Position numbers and translations under genes: made by a program
The notes under the pieces: model-generated
What the model saw: the letters and a program-made list of their open reading frames with translations, nothing else
Database searches by the model: none
What the model was told of the DNA's origin: nothing
Assembly: GCF_002563695.1 (NCBI RefSeq)
Contig: NZ_PDJI01000004.1
Coordinates: forward strand, 124,001-188,000
Direction: 5' to 3'
From: Georgenia soli
Lineage (GTDB): Bacteria; Actinomycetota; Actinomycetes; Actinomycetales; Actinomycetaceae
DNA: 64,000 bases
In this document: positions 53,532 through 63,819 of the stretch, in pieces
Layout of the letters: the number at the start of each line of letters is the position of its first letter
Numbering within the stretch: the stretch's first letter is position 1

Positions 53532-53954
53532 GTGGCCGCACGAACCAAGGCCCGCCGGCGGGCGCTGGACGTCCTGTTCGAGGCCGACCAGAAGGGCATC
53601 ACGTCGGCTGACGCGATGCTCGCGCTGCTCGAGCAGCGGCTGCACGTCACGGTCGCCCAGGGCGCGTTCCCGCAGTACGCGGTCGAGATCGTCGAGGGGG
53701 TCGTCGCGCACCGCGACGAGATCGACGAGCTCCTGAGCACCTACTCGCAGGGCTGGACCCTGGACCGGATGCCCACGGTCGACCGCTGCATCTTGCGCCT
53801 GGGCGCGTGGGAACTGCTCCACAACGACGACGTCCCGGACGCCGTCGCGGTCGACGAGGCCGTCCACCTCGCGGCCGAGCTCTCCACCGACGACTCGCCC
53901 GCATTCGTCAACGGCCTGCTCGGCCGGCTCCTGGACCTCAAGCCGACCCTCTGA
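53532..53954 (+). CDS. nusB: Transcription antitermination factor NusB
   Basis: A 140-residue all-helical NusB that, with S10 (NusE), binds boxA RNA in rRNA antitermination. RTKARRRALDVLFEADQ is the RNA-binding N-terminus, and TVDRCILRLGAWELL and VAVDEAVHLAAELSTDDSPAFVNGLLGRL are signatures. GTG 53532 with GAGGACC upstream. The efp-nusB order is typical. Confidence 0.95.
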   Translation: MAARTKARRRALDVLFEADQKGITSADAMLALLEQRLHVTVAQGAFPQYAVEIVEGVVAHRDEIDELLSTYSQGWTLDRMPTVDRCILRLGAWELLHNDDVPDAVAVDEAVHLAAELSTDDSPAFVNGLLGRLLDLKPTL

Positions 53955-53977
53955 CGGGCGCGGCCCGACGGCCGCCT

Positions 53978-54075
53978 CGACGTGCCGACGACCGACTCGA
54001 CGTGCCGACGACCGACTCGACGTGCCGACGACCGACTCGACGTGCCGACGACCGACTCGACGTGCCGACGACCGC
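53978..54075. repeat. 20-bp tandem repeat, five copies
   Basis: CGTGCCGACGACCGACTCGA repeats exactly at 53981, 54001, 54021 and 54041, with a partial fifth copy at 54061. It fills the gap between nusB and the pncC gene. Exact identity over four copies suggests recent expansion. Confidence 0.9.
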
Positions 54076-54097
54076 CCGAGGGGTGAGGATCCTCCTC

Positions 54098-54607
54098 ATG
54101 ACTGACGGCATCATCGACGGCGCCCAACCCCTTCTCGACGAGATCGCCTCCCGGCTCGGCGGTGACGGCAACGGCCAGGACGGCGGGGCAGGCGTGACCG
54201 TGGCCGTCGCAGAGTCGCTCACGGCCGGCAAGATCGCCTCTCACCTGGGCGCAGCCAAGGCCTCCTCCACGTGGTTCGCGGGCGGCGTCGTCGCCTACAC
54301 GAACGAGACCAAGTACCACGTGCTGGGCGTCGACCCGGGGCCGGTCGTGACCGCCTCCTGCGCGGAGCAGATGGCCGACGGCGTGGCGGAGCTGCTGAGC
54401 GCCGACGTCGCCGTCGCGGTGACGGGGGTGGGCGGCCCCGGCCCCGAGGAGGGCAAGGATGCCGGCACCGTCTACCTCAGCGGCCGTGCCGGCTCCCGCA
54501 AGGTCACCGAGGAGCTCGGCCTCGAGGGCGACCCGGCCCAGGTGGTCGAGGAGACCACGCTCCACGCCCTCCGCATGCTCGTCACCCTCCTGCGCGAGAG
54601 CGACTGA
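54098..54607 (+). CDS. pncC: CinA C-terminal-domain nicotinamide-nucleotide amidohydrolase
   Basis: A 169-residue stand-alone CinA C-terminal domain, which deamidates nicotinamide mononucleotide in NAD recycling. VAVAESLTAGKIASHLG is the signature with the catalytic Ser, and FAGGVVAYTNETKYHVLGV and AVTGVGGPGPEEGKDAGTVYL follow. ATG 54098 has GAGGAT (54085-54090) 7 nt upstream, close to the leaderless spacing. The last codons and the terminator are duplicated downstream (54594-54664). Confidence 0.9.
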   Translation: MTDGIIDGAQPLLDEIASRLGGDGNGQDGGAGVTVAVAESLTAGKIASHLGAAKASSTWFAGGVVAYTNETKYHVLGVDPGPVVTASCAEQMADGVAELLSADVAVAVTGVGGPGPEEGKDAGTVYLSGRAGSRKVTEELGLEGDPAQVVEETTLHALRMLVTLLRESD

Positions 54608-54664
54608 GGGACGCGCGTCATCGCGTCCCGCCCCACAGAGCCGCGAGAGCGACTGAGGGACGCG
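54594..54664 (+). repeat. Duplicated pncC tail and terminator
   Basis: A 22-bp stretch containing the last codons and stop of pncC is repeated exactly 49 bp later (54594-54615 and 54643-54664). Each copy is followed by a GGGACG.../CGTCCC hairpin. The second copy is non-coding. Confidence 0.75.
54608..54629 (+). terminator. Terminator of pncC
   Basis: GGGACGCG-CGTCAT-CGCGTCCC starts at the last base of the pncC stop codon region; a weaker copy lies at 54657-54678. Confidence 0.6.
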
Positions 54665-54718
54665 TCACACCCCGTCCCACCAGGCGGTGGCGCCGCGGGG
54701 CCCGCCCACCGTGCGCGG

Positions 54719-54724
54719 TAGCAT
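54719..54724 (+). promoter_or_regulatory. -10 element (TAGCAT) of the pyr operon
   Basis: TAGCAT predicts a start near 54731 and a leader of about 49 nt that carries the PyrR-binding hairpin. Confidence 0.55.
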
Positions 54725-54738
54725 CGCCGCGTCCGACA

Positions 54739-54774
54739 TCCTTTAAGGCCCGTCCCGTGAGGCGGGGAAGGAGG
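54739..54774 (+). promoter_or_regulatory. PyrR-binding loop overlapping the pyrR Shine-Dalgarno
   Basis: UCCCGUGAGGC (54753-54763) matches the PyrR-binding consensus UCCNGNGAGGYU known from Bacillus. The stem is CCCG (54749-54752) with CGGG (54763-54766), a bulged U, and CC/GG closing a purine-rich loop. Outside it, TCCTT (54739-54743) can pair with AAGGA (54768-54772) of the Shine-Dalgarno AAGGAGG. PyrR binding would therefore close the ribosome-binding site, the translational repression mode described for mycobacterial pyrR. Confidence 0.75.
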
Positions 54775-54779
54775 TCCTC

Positions 54780-55376
54780 GTGGCCAGCACGCCCACGAGC
54801 GCCGGCGCAGAGCGCGCGGTGCTCACCGACTCCGACATCTCCCGCTCCCTCGTCCGCATCGCGCACGAGATCCTGGAACGCAACCAGGGCGGCGAGGACG
54901 TCGTCCTCCTGGGAATCCCCACCCGCGGGGTGCCGCTCGCCGAGCGCATCGCCCGGCGGATCGGCGAGACGGAGGGAACGTCCGTCCCGGTCGGCTCCCT
55001 CGACATCACGATGTACCGGGACGACCTGCGTGGTCAGCCCACCCGCACCCTCGGCCGCACCACCGTCCCGGACGGCGGCATCGACGACAAGGTCGTGGTC
55101 CTCGTCGACGACGTCCTGTACTCGGGCCGCACGATCCGCGCCGCCCTGGACGCGCTCAACGACCTGGGGCGGCCCGCCGCCGTCCAGCTCGCCGTGCTCG
55201 TCGACCGCGGTCACCGCCAGCTCCCCATCCGCGCCGACTTCGTCGGCAAGAACCTGCCGACGGCGCGCGCCGAGCGGGTGCGGGTCCAGCTCGCCGAGAC
55301 CGACGACGGACGTCCCGACGCCGTGACGATCTCCACCCCGGCGGCCGGCCCGGCGGCGGGGCGGACCGCACGATGA
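54780..55376 (+). CDS. pyrR: Bifunctional pyr operon regulator/uracil phosphoribosyltransferase PyrR
   Basis: A 198-residue PyrR. It is an RNA-binding regulator that responds to UMP/UTP and a weak uracil phosphoribosyltransferase. The PRPP loop is [19 protein letters not shown], and [28 protein letters not shown] and [22 protein letters not shown] are PyrR signatures. GTG 54780 has AAGGAGG 5 nt upstream, inside the regulatory hairpin. It is the first of six coupled pyr genes. The pyrB ATG overlaps its stop. Confidence 0.95.
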   Translation: MASTPTSAGAERAVLTDSDISRSLVRIAHEILERNQGGEDVVLLGIPTRGVPLAERIARRIGETEGTSVPVGSLDITMYRDDLRGQPTRTLGRTTVPDGGIDDKVVVLVDDVLYSGRTIRAALDALNDLGRPAAVQLAVLVDRGHRQLPIRADFVGKNLPTARAERVRVQLAETDDGRPDAVTISTPAAGPAAGRTAR

Positions 55377-56359
55377 GGCATCTGCTCTCCGCCGCGGACC
55401 TCACCCTCGACGAGGCGGTCGGCGTGCTCGACACCGCCGAGGCCATGGCGGCCACCCAGCACCGCATGATCAAGAAGCTCCCGACGCTGCGCGGGCGCAC
55501 CGTGGTCAACCTCTTCTTCGAGGACTCCACCCGCACCCGGATCTCGTTCGAGGCCGCGGCCAAGCGCCTGAGCGCGGACGTCATCAACTTCTCCGCCAAG
55601 GGCTCGTCGGTCTCCAAGGGCGAGTCCCTCAAGGACACCGCGCTGACGCTCCAGGCGATGGGCGTCGACGGGGTGGTCATCCGCCACCACGACTCCGGGG
55701 CGCCGCACCGGCTCGCCCACTCTGGCTGGATCGACGTGCCCGTCCTCAACGCCGGTGACGGCACGCACCAGCACCCGACCCAGGCTCTGCTCGACGCCTT
55801 CACCATGCGTCGCCACCTCACCACGGGCGGCGACGCGCCCGCGCCGGAGGGCTCCTCCCTCGAGGGCGCGTCCGTGGTCATCGTCGGCGACGTCCTGCAC
55901 TCACGGGTCGCCCGTTCCGACGTGCAGCTGCTGCACACCCTCGGCGCGAAGGTCACGCTCGTCGCGCCACCGACCCTGCTGCCCGTCGGCATGGAGTCCT
56001 GGCCGTGCACGGTGAGCTACGACCTCGACGCCGCGCTCGACGAGGCGCGCCCGGACGCCGTGATGATGCTGCGGGTCCAGCGTGAGCGGATGTCCTCGGC
56101 GGGCGGCGGGTTCTTCCCGTCCCCGCAGGAGTACCACCGCCTCTACGGGCTCGACGGCGCCCGGCTCGCCCGGCTGCCGGAGCGGGCGATCGTCATGCAC
56201 CCCGGACCCATGAACCGCGGCCTGGAGATCAGTGCCGAGGCCGCCGACTCCTCACGCTCCACCATCGTCCAGCAGGTCGCCAACGGCGTCTCCGTGCGCA
56301 TGGCCGTGCTCTACCTGCTCCTCGCCGGCGGCGAGGAGACCCCCGGAGGGATCTCATGA
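55373..56359 (+). CDS. pyrB: Aspartate carbamoyltransferase catalytic subunit
   Basis: A 328-residue ATCase catalytic chain, joining carbamoyl phosphate and aspartate. [19 protein letters not shown] is the carbamoyl-phosphate site; [19 protein letters not shown] and [13 protein letters not shown] are further signatures. No pyrI regulatory gene is present, as usual for this operon type. ATGA overlaps exist with pyrR and pyrC. Confidence 0.96.
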   Translation: MRHLLSAADLTLDEAVGVLDTAEAMAATQHRMIKKLPTLRGRTVVNLFFEDSTRTRISFEAAAKRLSADVINFSAKGSSVSKGESLKDTALTLQAMGVDGVVIRHHDSGAPHRLAHSGWIDVPVLNAGDGTHQHPTQALLDAFTMRRHLTTGGDAPAPEGSSLEGASVVIVGDVLHSRVARSDVQLLHTLGAKVTLVAPPTLLPVGMESWPCTVSYDLDAALDEARPDAVMMLRVQRERMSSAGGGFFPSPQEYHRLYGLDGARLARLPERAIVMHPGPMNRGLEISAEAADSSRSTIVQQVANGVSVRMAVLYLLLAGGEETPGGIS

Positions 56360-57669
56360 CCGACTACCTCGTCCGCTCCGCCAGACCCCTCGGGGGAGAG
56401 GCGACCGACCTGCTGCTGCGCGACGGCGTCATCGCCGCCACGGGCGCCGACGCAGCCCGCGAGGCCGGCTCCGCCGTCGTCGTCGACGCCGACGGGCTGG
56501 TCGCCCTGCCCGGTCTCGTCGACCTGCACACCCACCTGCGCGAGCCGGGCCGCGAGGACGCCGAGACCGTCTTCACCGGCACCCGGGCGGCCGCGGCCGG
56601 CGGCTTCACCGCCGTGCACGCCATGGCCAACACGACGCCGGTCGCGGACACCGCGGGCGTCGTCGAGCAGGTGTGGAACCTCGGCCGCGAGGCGGGCTGG
56701 GTCGACGTCCACCCCGTGGGTGCCGTCTCCGTCGGCCTCGCCGGCGAGATGCTCGCCGAGCTCGGCGCCATGGCCACCTCGGCCGCCCGCGTCCGGGTCT
56801 TCTCCGACGACGGGAAGTGCGTCGCCGACCCCGTCCTGATGCGCCGGGCCCTGGAGTACGTCAAGGCCTTCGACGGCGTCGTCGCCCAGCACGCCCAGGA
56901 GCCTCGCCTCACCGAGGGCGCCCAGATGCACGAGGGCGCGGTCTCCGCCGAGCTCGGCCTCACCGGCTGGCCCGCCGTGGCGGAGGAGTCGATCATCGCC
57001 CGCGACGTGCTCCTCGCCGAGCACGTCGGCTCGCGCCTGCACGTGTGCCACCTCTCCACCGCCGGCAGCGTGGACATCGTCCGGTGGGCGAAGTCGCGGG
57101 GGATCGACGTCACCGCCGAGGTGACCCCCCACCACCTCATCCTCACCGACGAGCTCGCCCGCTCCTACGACCCGCGCTACAAGGTGAACCCGCCGCTGCG
57201 CACGGCGGAGGACGTCGAGGCGGTGCGCGCGGGGCTCGAGGACGGCACCATCGACATCGTCGCCACCGACCACGCCCCGCACCCCGTCGAGGACAAGGAC
57301 TGCGAGTGGCCCGCGGGGGCGTTCGGCATGACGGGCCTGGAGACGGCGCTGCCCGTGGTCATCGAGACGATGGTCGAGACCGGGCGCCTCACCTGGGCGG
57401 ACGTCGCGCGGGTCATGTCGACGGCGCCCGCCCGGATCGGACGGGTCAGCGACCAGGGCAGGCCGCTCACGGTGGGGGAGCCGGCCAACCTCACCCTCGT
57501 CGACCCGTCGGTGCGCCGGGTCGTCGACCCGGCCGCACAGCTGACCCGCAGCACCAACAGCCCCTTCGCCGGCACAGAGCTGCCCGGCCGTGTCATGGCC
57601 ACGTTCCTGCGGGGACGGGCCACCGTGCTCGACGGCGCCCCCGTGGCGCGAGAGGAGGTGGGCGCGTGA
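56356..57669 (+). CDS. pyrC: Dihydroorotase
   Basis: A 437-residue class I dihydroorotase. Zinc ligands are in [17 protein letters not shown], the metal-site histidines in [11 protein letters not shown] and [12 protein letters not shown], and the catalytic Asp in [28 protein letters not shown] ends the catalytic domain. It may associate with PyrB as in related bacteria. GTGA overlap with carA. Confidence 0.96.
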   Translation: MTDYLVRSARPLGGEATDLLLRDGVIAATGADAAREAGSAVVVDADGLVALPGLVDLHTHLREPGREDAETVFTGTRAAAAGGFTAVHAMANTTPVADTAGVVEQVWNLGREAGWVDVHPVGAVSVGLAGEMLAELGAMATSAARVRVFSDDGKCVADPVLMRRALEYVKAFDGVVAQHAQEPRLTEGAQMHEGAVSAELGLTGWPAVAEESIIARDVLLAEHVGSRLHVCHLSTAGSVDIVRWAKSRGIDVTAEVTPHHLILTDELARSYDPRYKVNPPLRTAEDVEAVRAGLEDGTIDIVATDHAPHPVEDKDCEWPAGAFGMTGLETALPVVIETMVETGRLTWADVARVMSTAPARIGRVSDQGRPLTVGEPANLTLVDPSVRRVVDPAAQLTRSTNSPFAGTELPGRVMATFLRGRATVLDGAPVAREEVGA

Positions 57670-59012
57670 GTGCCTCCACCAACGAACCAGGCCTTCCCGT
57701 CACGTCCGGCGTCTCCGCCGGAGCGGTCGCCGGCGCGTCCGCCCGCGCCGGAACCGGTACGTCCGTCGGCGCCACCACGCAGGCGCCCCGCCGGCCCGCT
57801 GCCCCCCGCGGCGCGGTCCGCCAGCCGGCGCTCATCGTGCTCGAGGACGGCTTCGTCCTGCGCGGCAGCGCCTACGCGGCGACGGGCCGCACCGTCGGCG
57901 AGATCGTCTTCTCCACCGGTATGACCGGCTACCAGGAGACCCTGACCGACCCCTCCTACCACCGGCAGATCGTGGTCATGACGGCCCCGCACGTCGGCAA
58001 CACCGGTGTCAACGACGAGGACCCGGAGTCCTCCCGCATCTGGGTGGCCGGGTACGTCGTCCGCGACGCCGCCCGCCGCGCCTCGAACTGGCGCTCGGTG
58101 CGGGAGCTGGAGGACGAGCTGGCCGACCAGGGAGTCGTCGGCATCTGCGACGTCGACACCCGGGCACTCACCCGCCACCTGCGCGAGCGCGGGGTCATGC
58201 GCGCCGGCATCTTCTCCGGCGACGCGCTGCCCGCCGGCGCGGCCAACCTCGGCGACCAGGCCGTGGAGGTGCTCCTCGACGTCGTCCGCGAGTCCCCGCA
58301 CATGACCGGCGCCGACCTCGCCCGCGAGGTCAGCACCGACGAGGCGTACGTCGTCGAGCCGACCGGGGAGTTCGCCGGGAAGGAGCCGGTCGCCACCGTC
58401 GTGGCCGTCGACCTCGGCATCAAGGCCCGCACGCCCGAGCAGCTCGCGGCCCGCGGCGTCCGGGTGCACGTCGTCCCGCAGTCCTCGTCGCTCTCGGACG
58501 TCCTCGCCCTCGAGCCCGACGGCGTGTTCTTCTCCAACGGCCCGGGCGACCCCGGCGCCGCGACCCACGAGGTCGAGCTGCTGCGCGGCGTCCTGGATGC
58601 CAGGCTGCCGTTCTTCGGCATCTGCTTCGGCAACCAGCTGCTCGGCCGGGCGCTCGGGTACGGCACCTACAAGCTGGCCTACGGCCACCGCGGGGTCAAC
58701 CAGCCCATCCTCGACCGCACCACCGGCAAGGTGGAGATCACCGCGCACAACCACGGCTTCGCCGTCGACGCCCCGATCGACGCCCCGTCCGTCGCCCCCT
58801 ACGACGGCGGACGCTACGGCCGCGTCGAGGTCTCCCACGTCAACCTCAACGACCAGGTCGTCGAGGGCCTGCGCGCGCTCGACGTCCCCGCGTTCTCCGT
58901 CCAGTACCACCCGGAGGCCGCCTCCGGGCCGCACGACGCCGAGCACCTCTTCGACCGGTTCGTGAGGCTCATGCGCGAACGCACCACCACCACGGAAGGC
59001 GAGGCCCGCTGA
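57666..59012 (+). CDS. carA: Carbamoyl-phosphate synthase small (glutaminase) chain
   Basis: A 448-residue CarA that supplies ammonia to CarB. The N-terminal domain starts at [42 protein letters not shown] is conserved. The nucleophile Cys is in [21 protein letters not shown] and the His/Glu pair in [17 protein letters not shown]. The first ~50 residues are an Ala/Gly/Ser/Thr-rich extension absent from most CarA. GTG 57666 is chosen for overlap with the pyrC stop; an internal start nearer residue 45 cannot be ruled out. Confidence 0.94.
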   Translation: MSASTNEPGLPVTSGVSAGAVAGASARAGTGTSVGATTQAPRRPAAPRGAVRQPALIVLEDGFVLRGSAYAATGRTVGEIVFSTGMTGYQETLTDPSYHRQIVVMTAPHVGNTGVNDEDPESSRIWVAGYVVRDAARRASNWRSVRELEDELADQGVVGICDVDTRALTRHLRERGVMRAGIFSGDALPAGAANLGDQAVEVLLDVVRESPHMTGADLAREVSTDEAYVVEPTGEFAGKEPVATVVAVDLGIKARTPEQLAARGVRVHVVPQSSSLSDVLALEPDGVFFSNGPGDPGAATHEVELLRGVLDARLPFFGICFGNQLLGRALGYGTYKLAYGHRGVNQPILDRTTGKVEITAHNHGFAVDAPIDAPSVAPYDGGRYGRVEVSHVNLNDQVVEGLRALDVPAFSVQYHPEAASGPHDAEHLFDRFVRLMRERTTTTEGEAR

Positions 59013-62000
59013 TGCCGCGGCGCACAGACATCTCATCCGTCATGGTGATCGGCTCCGGGCCGATCGTCATCGGCCAGGCGGCCGAGTTCGACTACTCCGG
59101 CACCCAGGCCGTGCGCGTCCTGCGCGAGGAGGGCCTGCGGGTCATCCTCGTCAACTCCAACCCGGCGACGATCATGACGGACCCGGAGCTGGCCGACGCC
59201 ACCTACGTCGAGCCGATCACCCCCGAGGCCGTCGCCACGATCATCGCCAAGGAGCGCCCGGACGCCCTCCTGCCGACGCTCGGCGGCCAGACCGCGCTGA
59301 ACACCGCGATCGCGCTGGCGGAGAACGGCGTGCTCGAGGAGTACGGCGTCGAGCTCATCGGCGCCTCCATCGACGCCATCCACCTGGCGGAGGACCGCGA
59401 GAAGTTCAAGGGCGTCGTCGAGCGCTGCGGCGCCGAGTCCGCCCGCTCCGCGATCGCGCACTCCCTGGAGGAGTGCCACGAGATCGCCGCCGAGCTGGGC
59501 TACCCGCTGGTCGTGCGCCCGTCGTTCACCATGGGCGGGCTGGGCTCCGGCTTCGCGCACACCCCCGAGGACCTCGACCGCATCGCCGGGGCGGGGCTGC
59601 ACTACTCGCCCACCACGGAGGTGCTCCTGGAGGAGTCGATCCTCGGGTGGAAGGAGTACGAGCTCGAGCTCATGCGCGACAAGGCGGACAACGTCGTCGT
59701 GGTCTGCTCCATCGAGAACGTCGACCCCGTCGGCGTCCACACCGGTGACTCCATCACCGTCGCGCCGGCCCTGACGCTCACCGACCGCGAGTACCAGAAG
59801 CTGCGCGACGTCGGCATCGCGATCATCCGCGAGGTCGGCGTCGACACGGGCGGCTGCAACGTCCAGTTCGCCGTCGACCCGGCCACCGGGCGGGTCATCG
59901 TCATCGAGATGAACCCGCGCGTCTCGCGCTCCTCGGCGCTGGCGTCGAAGGCGACCGGCTTCCCGATCGCGAAGATCGCGGCCCGTCTCGCCGTCGGGTA
60001 CACCCTCGACGAGATCCCCAACGACATCACGGGCTCGACCCCGGCGAGCTTCGAGCCGACGCTCGACTACGTCGTCGTGAAGGTCCCGCGGTTCGCGTTC
60101 GAGAAGTTCCCCGCCGCGGACCCCACGCTGACGACCACGATGAAGTCCGTGGGCGAGGCCATGGCGCTCGGCCGCAACTTCACCGAGGCGCTGCAGAAGG
60201 CCATGCGCTCGATCGACAAGAAGGGCATGACGTTCCACTGGGAGGGCCCGGCGCCGGACGCGGAGCAGACGAGGGCGCTCGTCGAGGCCGCGCGGACGCC
60301 GACCGAGGACCGCCTCGTGCAGGTCCAGCAGGCGCTGCGCGGCGGGGCGACCGTGGAGGAGCTCTTCGAGGCGACGGCGATCGACCCGTGGTTCCTCGAC
60401 CAGCTTCTCCTTCTCGAGGAGGTCGCCGGCGAGGTCCGCACCGCCCCCGCGCTCACGCCGGAGGTGCTGCGCCTGGCCAAGCGGCACGGGTTCTCCGACC
60501 TGCAGATCGGGCGCCTGCGCGACCTGGGCGAGGAGGTCGTCCGCGAGGTGCGCCACGCCTACGGCCTGCGCCCGGTCTACAAGACGGTCGACACCTGCGC
60601 CGCGGAGTTCGCCGCGCGCACGCCGTACCACTACTCCGCCTACGACCTCGAGACCGAGGTCGCGCCGCGTGAGCGCGAGGCCGTGATCATCCTGGGCTCG
60701 GGCCCGAACCGGATCGGCCAGGGCATCGAGTTCGACTACTCCTGCGTGCACGCCACGATGGCGCTGGCCGAGAAGTACGAGACGGTCATGGTCAACTGCA
60801 ACCCGGAGACGGTCTCGACCGACTACGACATCTCCGACCGGCTCTACTTCGAGCCGCTGACCTTCGAGGACGTCCTCGAGGTCTACCACGCCGAGCTCGC
60901 GGCCGGACCCGTGGCCGGCATGGTGGTCCAGCTCGGCGGGCAGACCCCGCTGTCCCTGGCCCAGCGCCTCGCCGACGCCGGGGTGCCCATCCTCGGCACC
61001 TCGCCGGCCTCCATCGACCTGGCGGAGGACCGCGGCGCCTTCGGTGCCGTCCTGGGCCGCGCCGGCCTCCCGGCGCCCGCGTTCGGGACCGCCACGTCCG
61101 ACGAGCAGGCGCTCGAGGTCGCGGAGGACATCGGCTACCCCGTCCTCGTCCGGCCGAGCTACGTGCTCGGCGGGCGGGGCATGGAGATTGTCTACGACGA
61201 GCCGGGCCTGCGCGACTACCTCGCCCGCACGTCCGACGGCGGCGGGTGGGAGGCGTCGCGCCGCAGCGCCCCGCTGCTGCTCGACCGCTTCCTCGACGAC
61301 GCCATCGAGATCGACGTCGACGCCCTCTACGACGGCACCGAGCTCTTCCTCGGCGGTGTCATGGAGCACATCGAGGAGGCGGGCATCCACTCCGGCGACT
61401 CGGCCTGCGTGCTGCCGCCGGTGACCCTGTCGGCCACCGAGCTGGACCGGATCCGCCGCTCCACCCTGGCCATCGCCGAGGGCGTGGGCGTGCGCGGGCT
61501 CCTCAACATCCAGTTCGCGCTCGTCTCGGACGTGCTGTACGTCATCGAGGCCAACCCACGGGCCTCCCGGACGGTCCCGTTCGTGGCCAAGGCCACCGGG
61601 GTGCCGCTGGCCAAGGCGGCCTCGCTCGTCATGGCCGGCGAGTCGATCGCCTCCCTGCGCGAGCGGGGCGTGCTGCCCGAGCAGGACGGCGGCGTCCTCG
61701 ACCTCGACGCCCCGATGGCGGTCAAGGAGGCCGTGCTGCCGTTCAAGCGCTTCGCCACGGGCAACGGGTCGGTGGTCGACACGCTGCTCGGCCCCGAGAT
61801 GCGCTCCACCGGCGAGGTCATGGGCTTCGACGTCGACTTCCCGACGGCGTTCGCGAAGTCCCAGTCCGCCGCCTACGGGGGTCTGCCCACCACGGGCCGC
61901 GTGTTCGTCTCGGTCGCCGACCGGGACAAGCGCTCGATCATCTTCCCGGTGACGCGGCTGGTCGAGATGGGCTTCGAAGTGCTCGCCACCGAGGGCACCG

Positions 62001-62344
62001 CCGGGGTGCTGCGCCGCTACGGGATCCGTCCGACGCTCGTGCGCAAGGCGTCCCAGGGGCGCGGCCCGGAGGGTGAGCCGACCATCATCGACCTCATCTC
62101 CGACGGTGCGATCGACATGGTCGTCAACACGCCGAGCGGCCAGGGCGCCCGCGCGGACGGGTACGAGATCCGGGCCGCGACGACCGCCGCGGACAAGCCG
62201 ATCATCACCACCGTGCAGGAGTTCGGCGCGGCGGTGCAGGCCATCGAGGTCGTCAAGGCCGGCCCGTTCGCCGTCCGCAGCCTGCAGGCGCACGACGCCG
62301 ACCGTGCCGCGCGCCTCGACCTCTCGGCCGTGGGGGTGGGATGA
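59012..62344 (+). CDS. carB: Carbamoyl-phosphate synthase large chain
   Basis: An 1110-residue CarB with two ATP-grasp halves. The first starts [21 protein letters not shown], the second [21 protein letters not shown] (about residue 560); [13 protein letters not shown] and [18 protein letters not shown] are the matching ATP loops. The C-terminal MGS-like allosteric domain ([28 protein letters not shown]) binds UMP in many bacteria. ATG 59012 overlaps the carA stop by one base. Confidence 0.97.
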   Translation: MPRRTDISSVMVIGSGPIVIGQAAEFDYSGTQAVRVLREEGLRVILVNSNPATIMTDPELADATYVEPITPEAVATIIAKERPDALLPTLGGQTALNTAIALAENGVLEEYGVELIGASIDAIHLAEDREKFKGVVERCGAESARSAIAHSLEECHEIAAELGYPLVVRPSFTMGGLGSGFAHTPEDLDRIAGAGLHYSPTTEVLLEESILGWKEYELELMRDKADNVVVVCSIENVDPVGVHTGDSITVAPALTLTDREYQKLRDVGIAIIREVGVDTGGCNVQFAVDPATGRVIVIEMNPRVSRSSALASKATGFPIAKIAARLAVGYTLDEIPNDITGSTPASFEPTLDYVVVKVPRFAFEKFPAADPTLTTTMKSVGEAMALGRNFTEALQKAMRSIDKKGMTFHWEGPAPDAEQTRALVEAARTPTEDRLVQVQQALRGGATVEELFEATAIDPWFLDQLLLLEEVAGEVRTAPALTPEVLRLAKRHGFSDLQIGRLRDLGEEVVREVRHAYGLRPVYKTVDTCAAEFAARTPYHYSAYDLETEVAPREREAVIILGSGPNRIGQGIEFDYSCVHATMALAEKYETVMVNCNPETVSTDYDISDRLYFEPLTFEDVLEVYHAELAAGPVAGMVVQLGGQTPLSLAQRLADAGVPILGTSPASIDLAEDRGAFGAVLGRAGLPAPAFGTATSDEQALEVAEDIGYPVLVRPSYVLGGRGMEIVYDEPGLRDYLARTSDGGGWEASRRSAPLLLDRFLDDAIEIDVDALYDGTELFLGGVMEHIEEAGIHSGDSACVLPPVTLSATELDRIRRSTLAIAEGVGVRGLLNIQFALVSDVLYVIEANPRASRTVPFVAKATGVPLAKAASLVMAGESIASLRERGVLPEQDGGVLDLDAPMAVKEAVLPFKRFATGNGSVVDTLLGPEMRSTGEVMGFDVDFPTAFAKSQSAAYGGLPTTGRVFVSVADRDKRSIIFPVTRLVEMGFEVLATEGTAGVLRRYGIRPTLVRKASQGRGPEGEPTIIDLISDGAIDMVVNTPSGQGARADGYEIRAATTAADKPIITTVQEFGAAVQAIEVVKAGPFAVRSLQAHDADRAARLDLSAVGVG

Positions 62345-63279
62345 CGGACAACGGGGCATCCGCACCCGTCGAGCGCCCGGCGGTCGTGGGGCAACCGCCA
62401 GCCGCGGAGCCTCGGGAGCTCGGTACCGGCCCCGCGTCGACCCTCCCGTTCGGCGACCGCCTCGCCGACGCCATGGAGGCCCACGGCCCCGTGTGCGTCG
62501 GCATCGATCCCCATCCCGGCCTGCTGGAGGCGTGGGGTCTCCCTGACGACGCGTCGGGCCTGCGCTCCTTCGGCCTGCGGGTCGTCGAGGAGCTGGGTGG
62601 CCGCGTGGCCGCGCTCAAACCCCAGTCGGCGTTCTTCGAGCGGCACGGGTCGGCCGGCGTCGCGGTGCTCGAGGACGTGCTGGCGGCCGTCCGGGCCGCC
62701 GGCACCCTGACGATCCTGGACGTCAAGCGCGGGGACATCGGCTCGACGATGTCCGGCTACGCCGAGGCGTACCTCGGTGACGGTCCGCTCGCCGCGGACT
62801 CCGTCACCCTCTCGCCCTACCTCGGCTTCGGCTCGCTCCGGCCCGCCCTCGACCTCGCACGGCAGAACGGGCGCGGCGTCTTCGTCCTGGCGCTGACGTC
62901 GAACCCGGAGGGCTCGTCCGTCCAGCACGCCCGGACGGCGGGCGGGACGGTCGCCGGCGACATCGCTGCCGGCGCCGCGGCGGAGAACACGTCGCTCCCG
63001 CACCGGCGACTCGGCTCGGTCGGGCTCGTCGTCGGCGCGACGGTGGGCACCGCCGTCGCCGACCTCGGCCTGGACCTCGCCGCGGTGCGCGGGCCGCTTC
63101 TGGCGCCGGGCGTGGGGGCGCAGGGAGCGGGGGCCGCGGAGCTCGCCGAGGTCTTCGGCGCGGCGCGGGAACAGGTGCTGGCGAGCACCTCGCGAGGCGT
63201 GCTCGGCTCCGGCCCGGGCGGGCTCACGGGCGCCCTCGCCCGTGCCGTGGAGGACGCCCGGCAGGCGCTCGGCCGCTGA
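62341..63279 (+). CDS. pyrF: Orotidine 5'-phosphate decarboxylase, type 2
   Basis: A 312-residue OMP decarboxylase of the type 2 (mycobacterial) group, making [20 protein letters not shown] and [13 protein letters not shown] are N-terminal signatures. The catalytic charged network is in [22 protein letters not shown]. The first ~35 residues are a Pro/Ala-rich extension. pyrK, pyrD and pyrE are not between carB and pyrF and must be elsewhere. ATGA overlap with carB. Confidence 0.94.
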   Translation: MTDNGASAPVERPAVVGQPPAAEPRELGTGPASTLPFGDRLADAMEAHGPVCVGIDPHPGLLEAWGLPDDASGLRSFGLRVVEELGGRVAALKPQSAFFERHGSAGVAVLEDVLAAVRAAGTLTILDVKRGDIGSTMSGYAEAYLGDGPLAADSVTLSPYLGFGSLRPALDLARQNGRGVFVLALTSNPEGSSVQHARTAGGTVAGDIAAGAAAENTSLPHRRLGSVGLVVGATVGTAVADLGLDLAAVRGPLLAPGVGAQGAGAAELAEVFGAAREQVLASTSRGVLGSGPGGLTGALARAVEDARQALGR

Positions 63280-63312
63280 GCCGGAGCACCGCGGTCGCCG
63301 ACCGGTCCGTGG

Positions 63313-63343
63313 GGACGGGCGGGCCACCGTGACCCGCCCGTCC
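63313..63343 (+). terminator. Terminator of the pyr operon
   Basis: GGACGGGCGGG and CCCGCCCGTCC form a perfect 11-bp stem with a 9-nt loop, 33 bp after the pyrF stop. Confidence 0.65.
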
Positions 63344-63403
63344 GCCGTCGGCCCCGGGCCGCCCGGAGCGGTGACCTGCAGGTCCACCCGGGACGGCCCG
63401 CCG

Positions 63404-63432
63404 TTGCCCGTCGTCCGGGGGACCGCTAACGT
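63404..63432 (+). promoter_or_regulatory. Promoter of mihF
   Basis: TTGCCC (63404-63409), 17-nt spacer, TAACGT (63427-63432). Predicted start near 63439, leader about 35 nt with GACGAGG before GTG 63474. Confidence 0.65.
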
Positions 63433-63473
63433 CCTGACATCGCACCATCCGTGAGCTGACGAGGTGACCGATC

Positions 63474-63785
63474 GTGGCACTGCCGCCGTTGACCCCCGAG
63501 CAACGAGCCGACGCCCTGGCGAAGGCCGCCGCCGCCCGAGCGACCCGTGCCGAGGTGAAGAACAAGCTCAAGTACTCGCAGGTCACGCTCTCGGAGGTCC
63601 TCGAGGCGGCGAAGCAGGACGAGGCGCTCAGCAAGCTGAAGGTCGTCTCTTTGCTGGAGTCGCTGCCCGGTGTGGGAAAGGCCACCGCGCGCTCGCTCAT
63701 GGCCGAGATCGGCATCTCCGAGGCGCGACGCGTGCGCGGGCTGGGGCCGCACCAGAGCGCGGCCCTCGTCGAGCGGTTCGGCTGA
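63474..63785 (+). CDS. mihF: Actinobacterial integration host factor mIHF
   Basis: A 103-residue nucleoid-associated protein unrelated to proteobacterial IHF. It binds and bends DNA without strong sequence preference and is essential in mycobacteria. LTPEQRADALAKAAAARATRAEVKNKLK is the N-terminal helix region. LESLPGVGKATARSLMAEIGI is the helix-two-turn-helix and RRVRGLGPHQSAALVERFG the conserved end. The pyr operon-mihF order is typical of actinobacteria. Confidence 0.95.
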   Translation: MALPPLTPEQRADALAKAAAARATRAEVKNKLKYSQVTLSEVLEAAKQDEALSKLKVVSLLESLPGVGKATARSLMAEIGISEARRVRGLGPHQSAALVERFG

Positions 63786-63819
63786 GCGACCCCAGATTCT
63801 TCGACGCGGCCGCACCGTA

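Noticed and set aside
59033..62365. An open frame of about 1110 codons on the minus strand opposite carB
   Set aside because: It mirrors carB codon by codon, is rich in Arg/Gly/His without any domain, and arises from the high third-position GC of the real gene.
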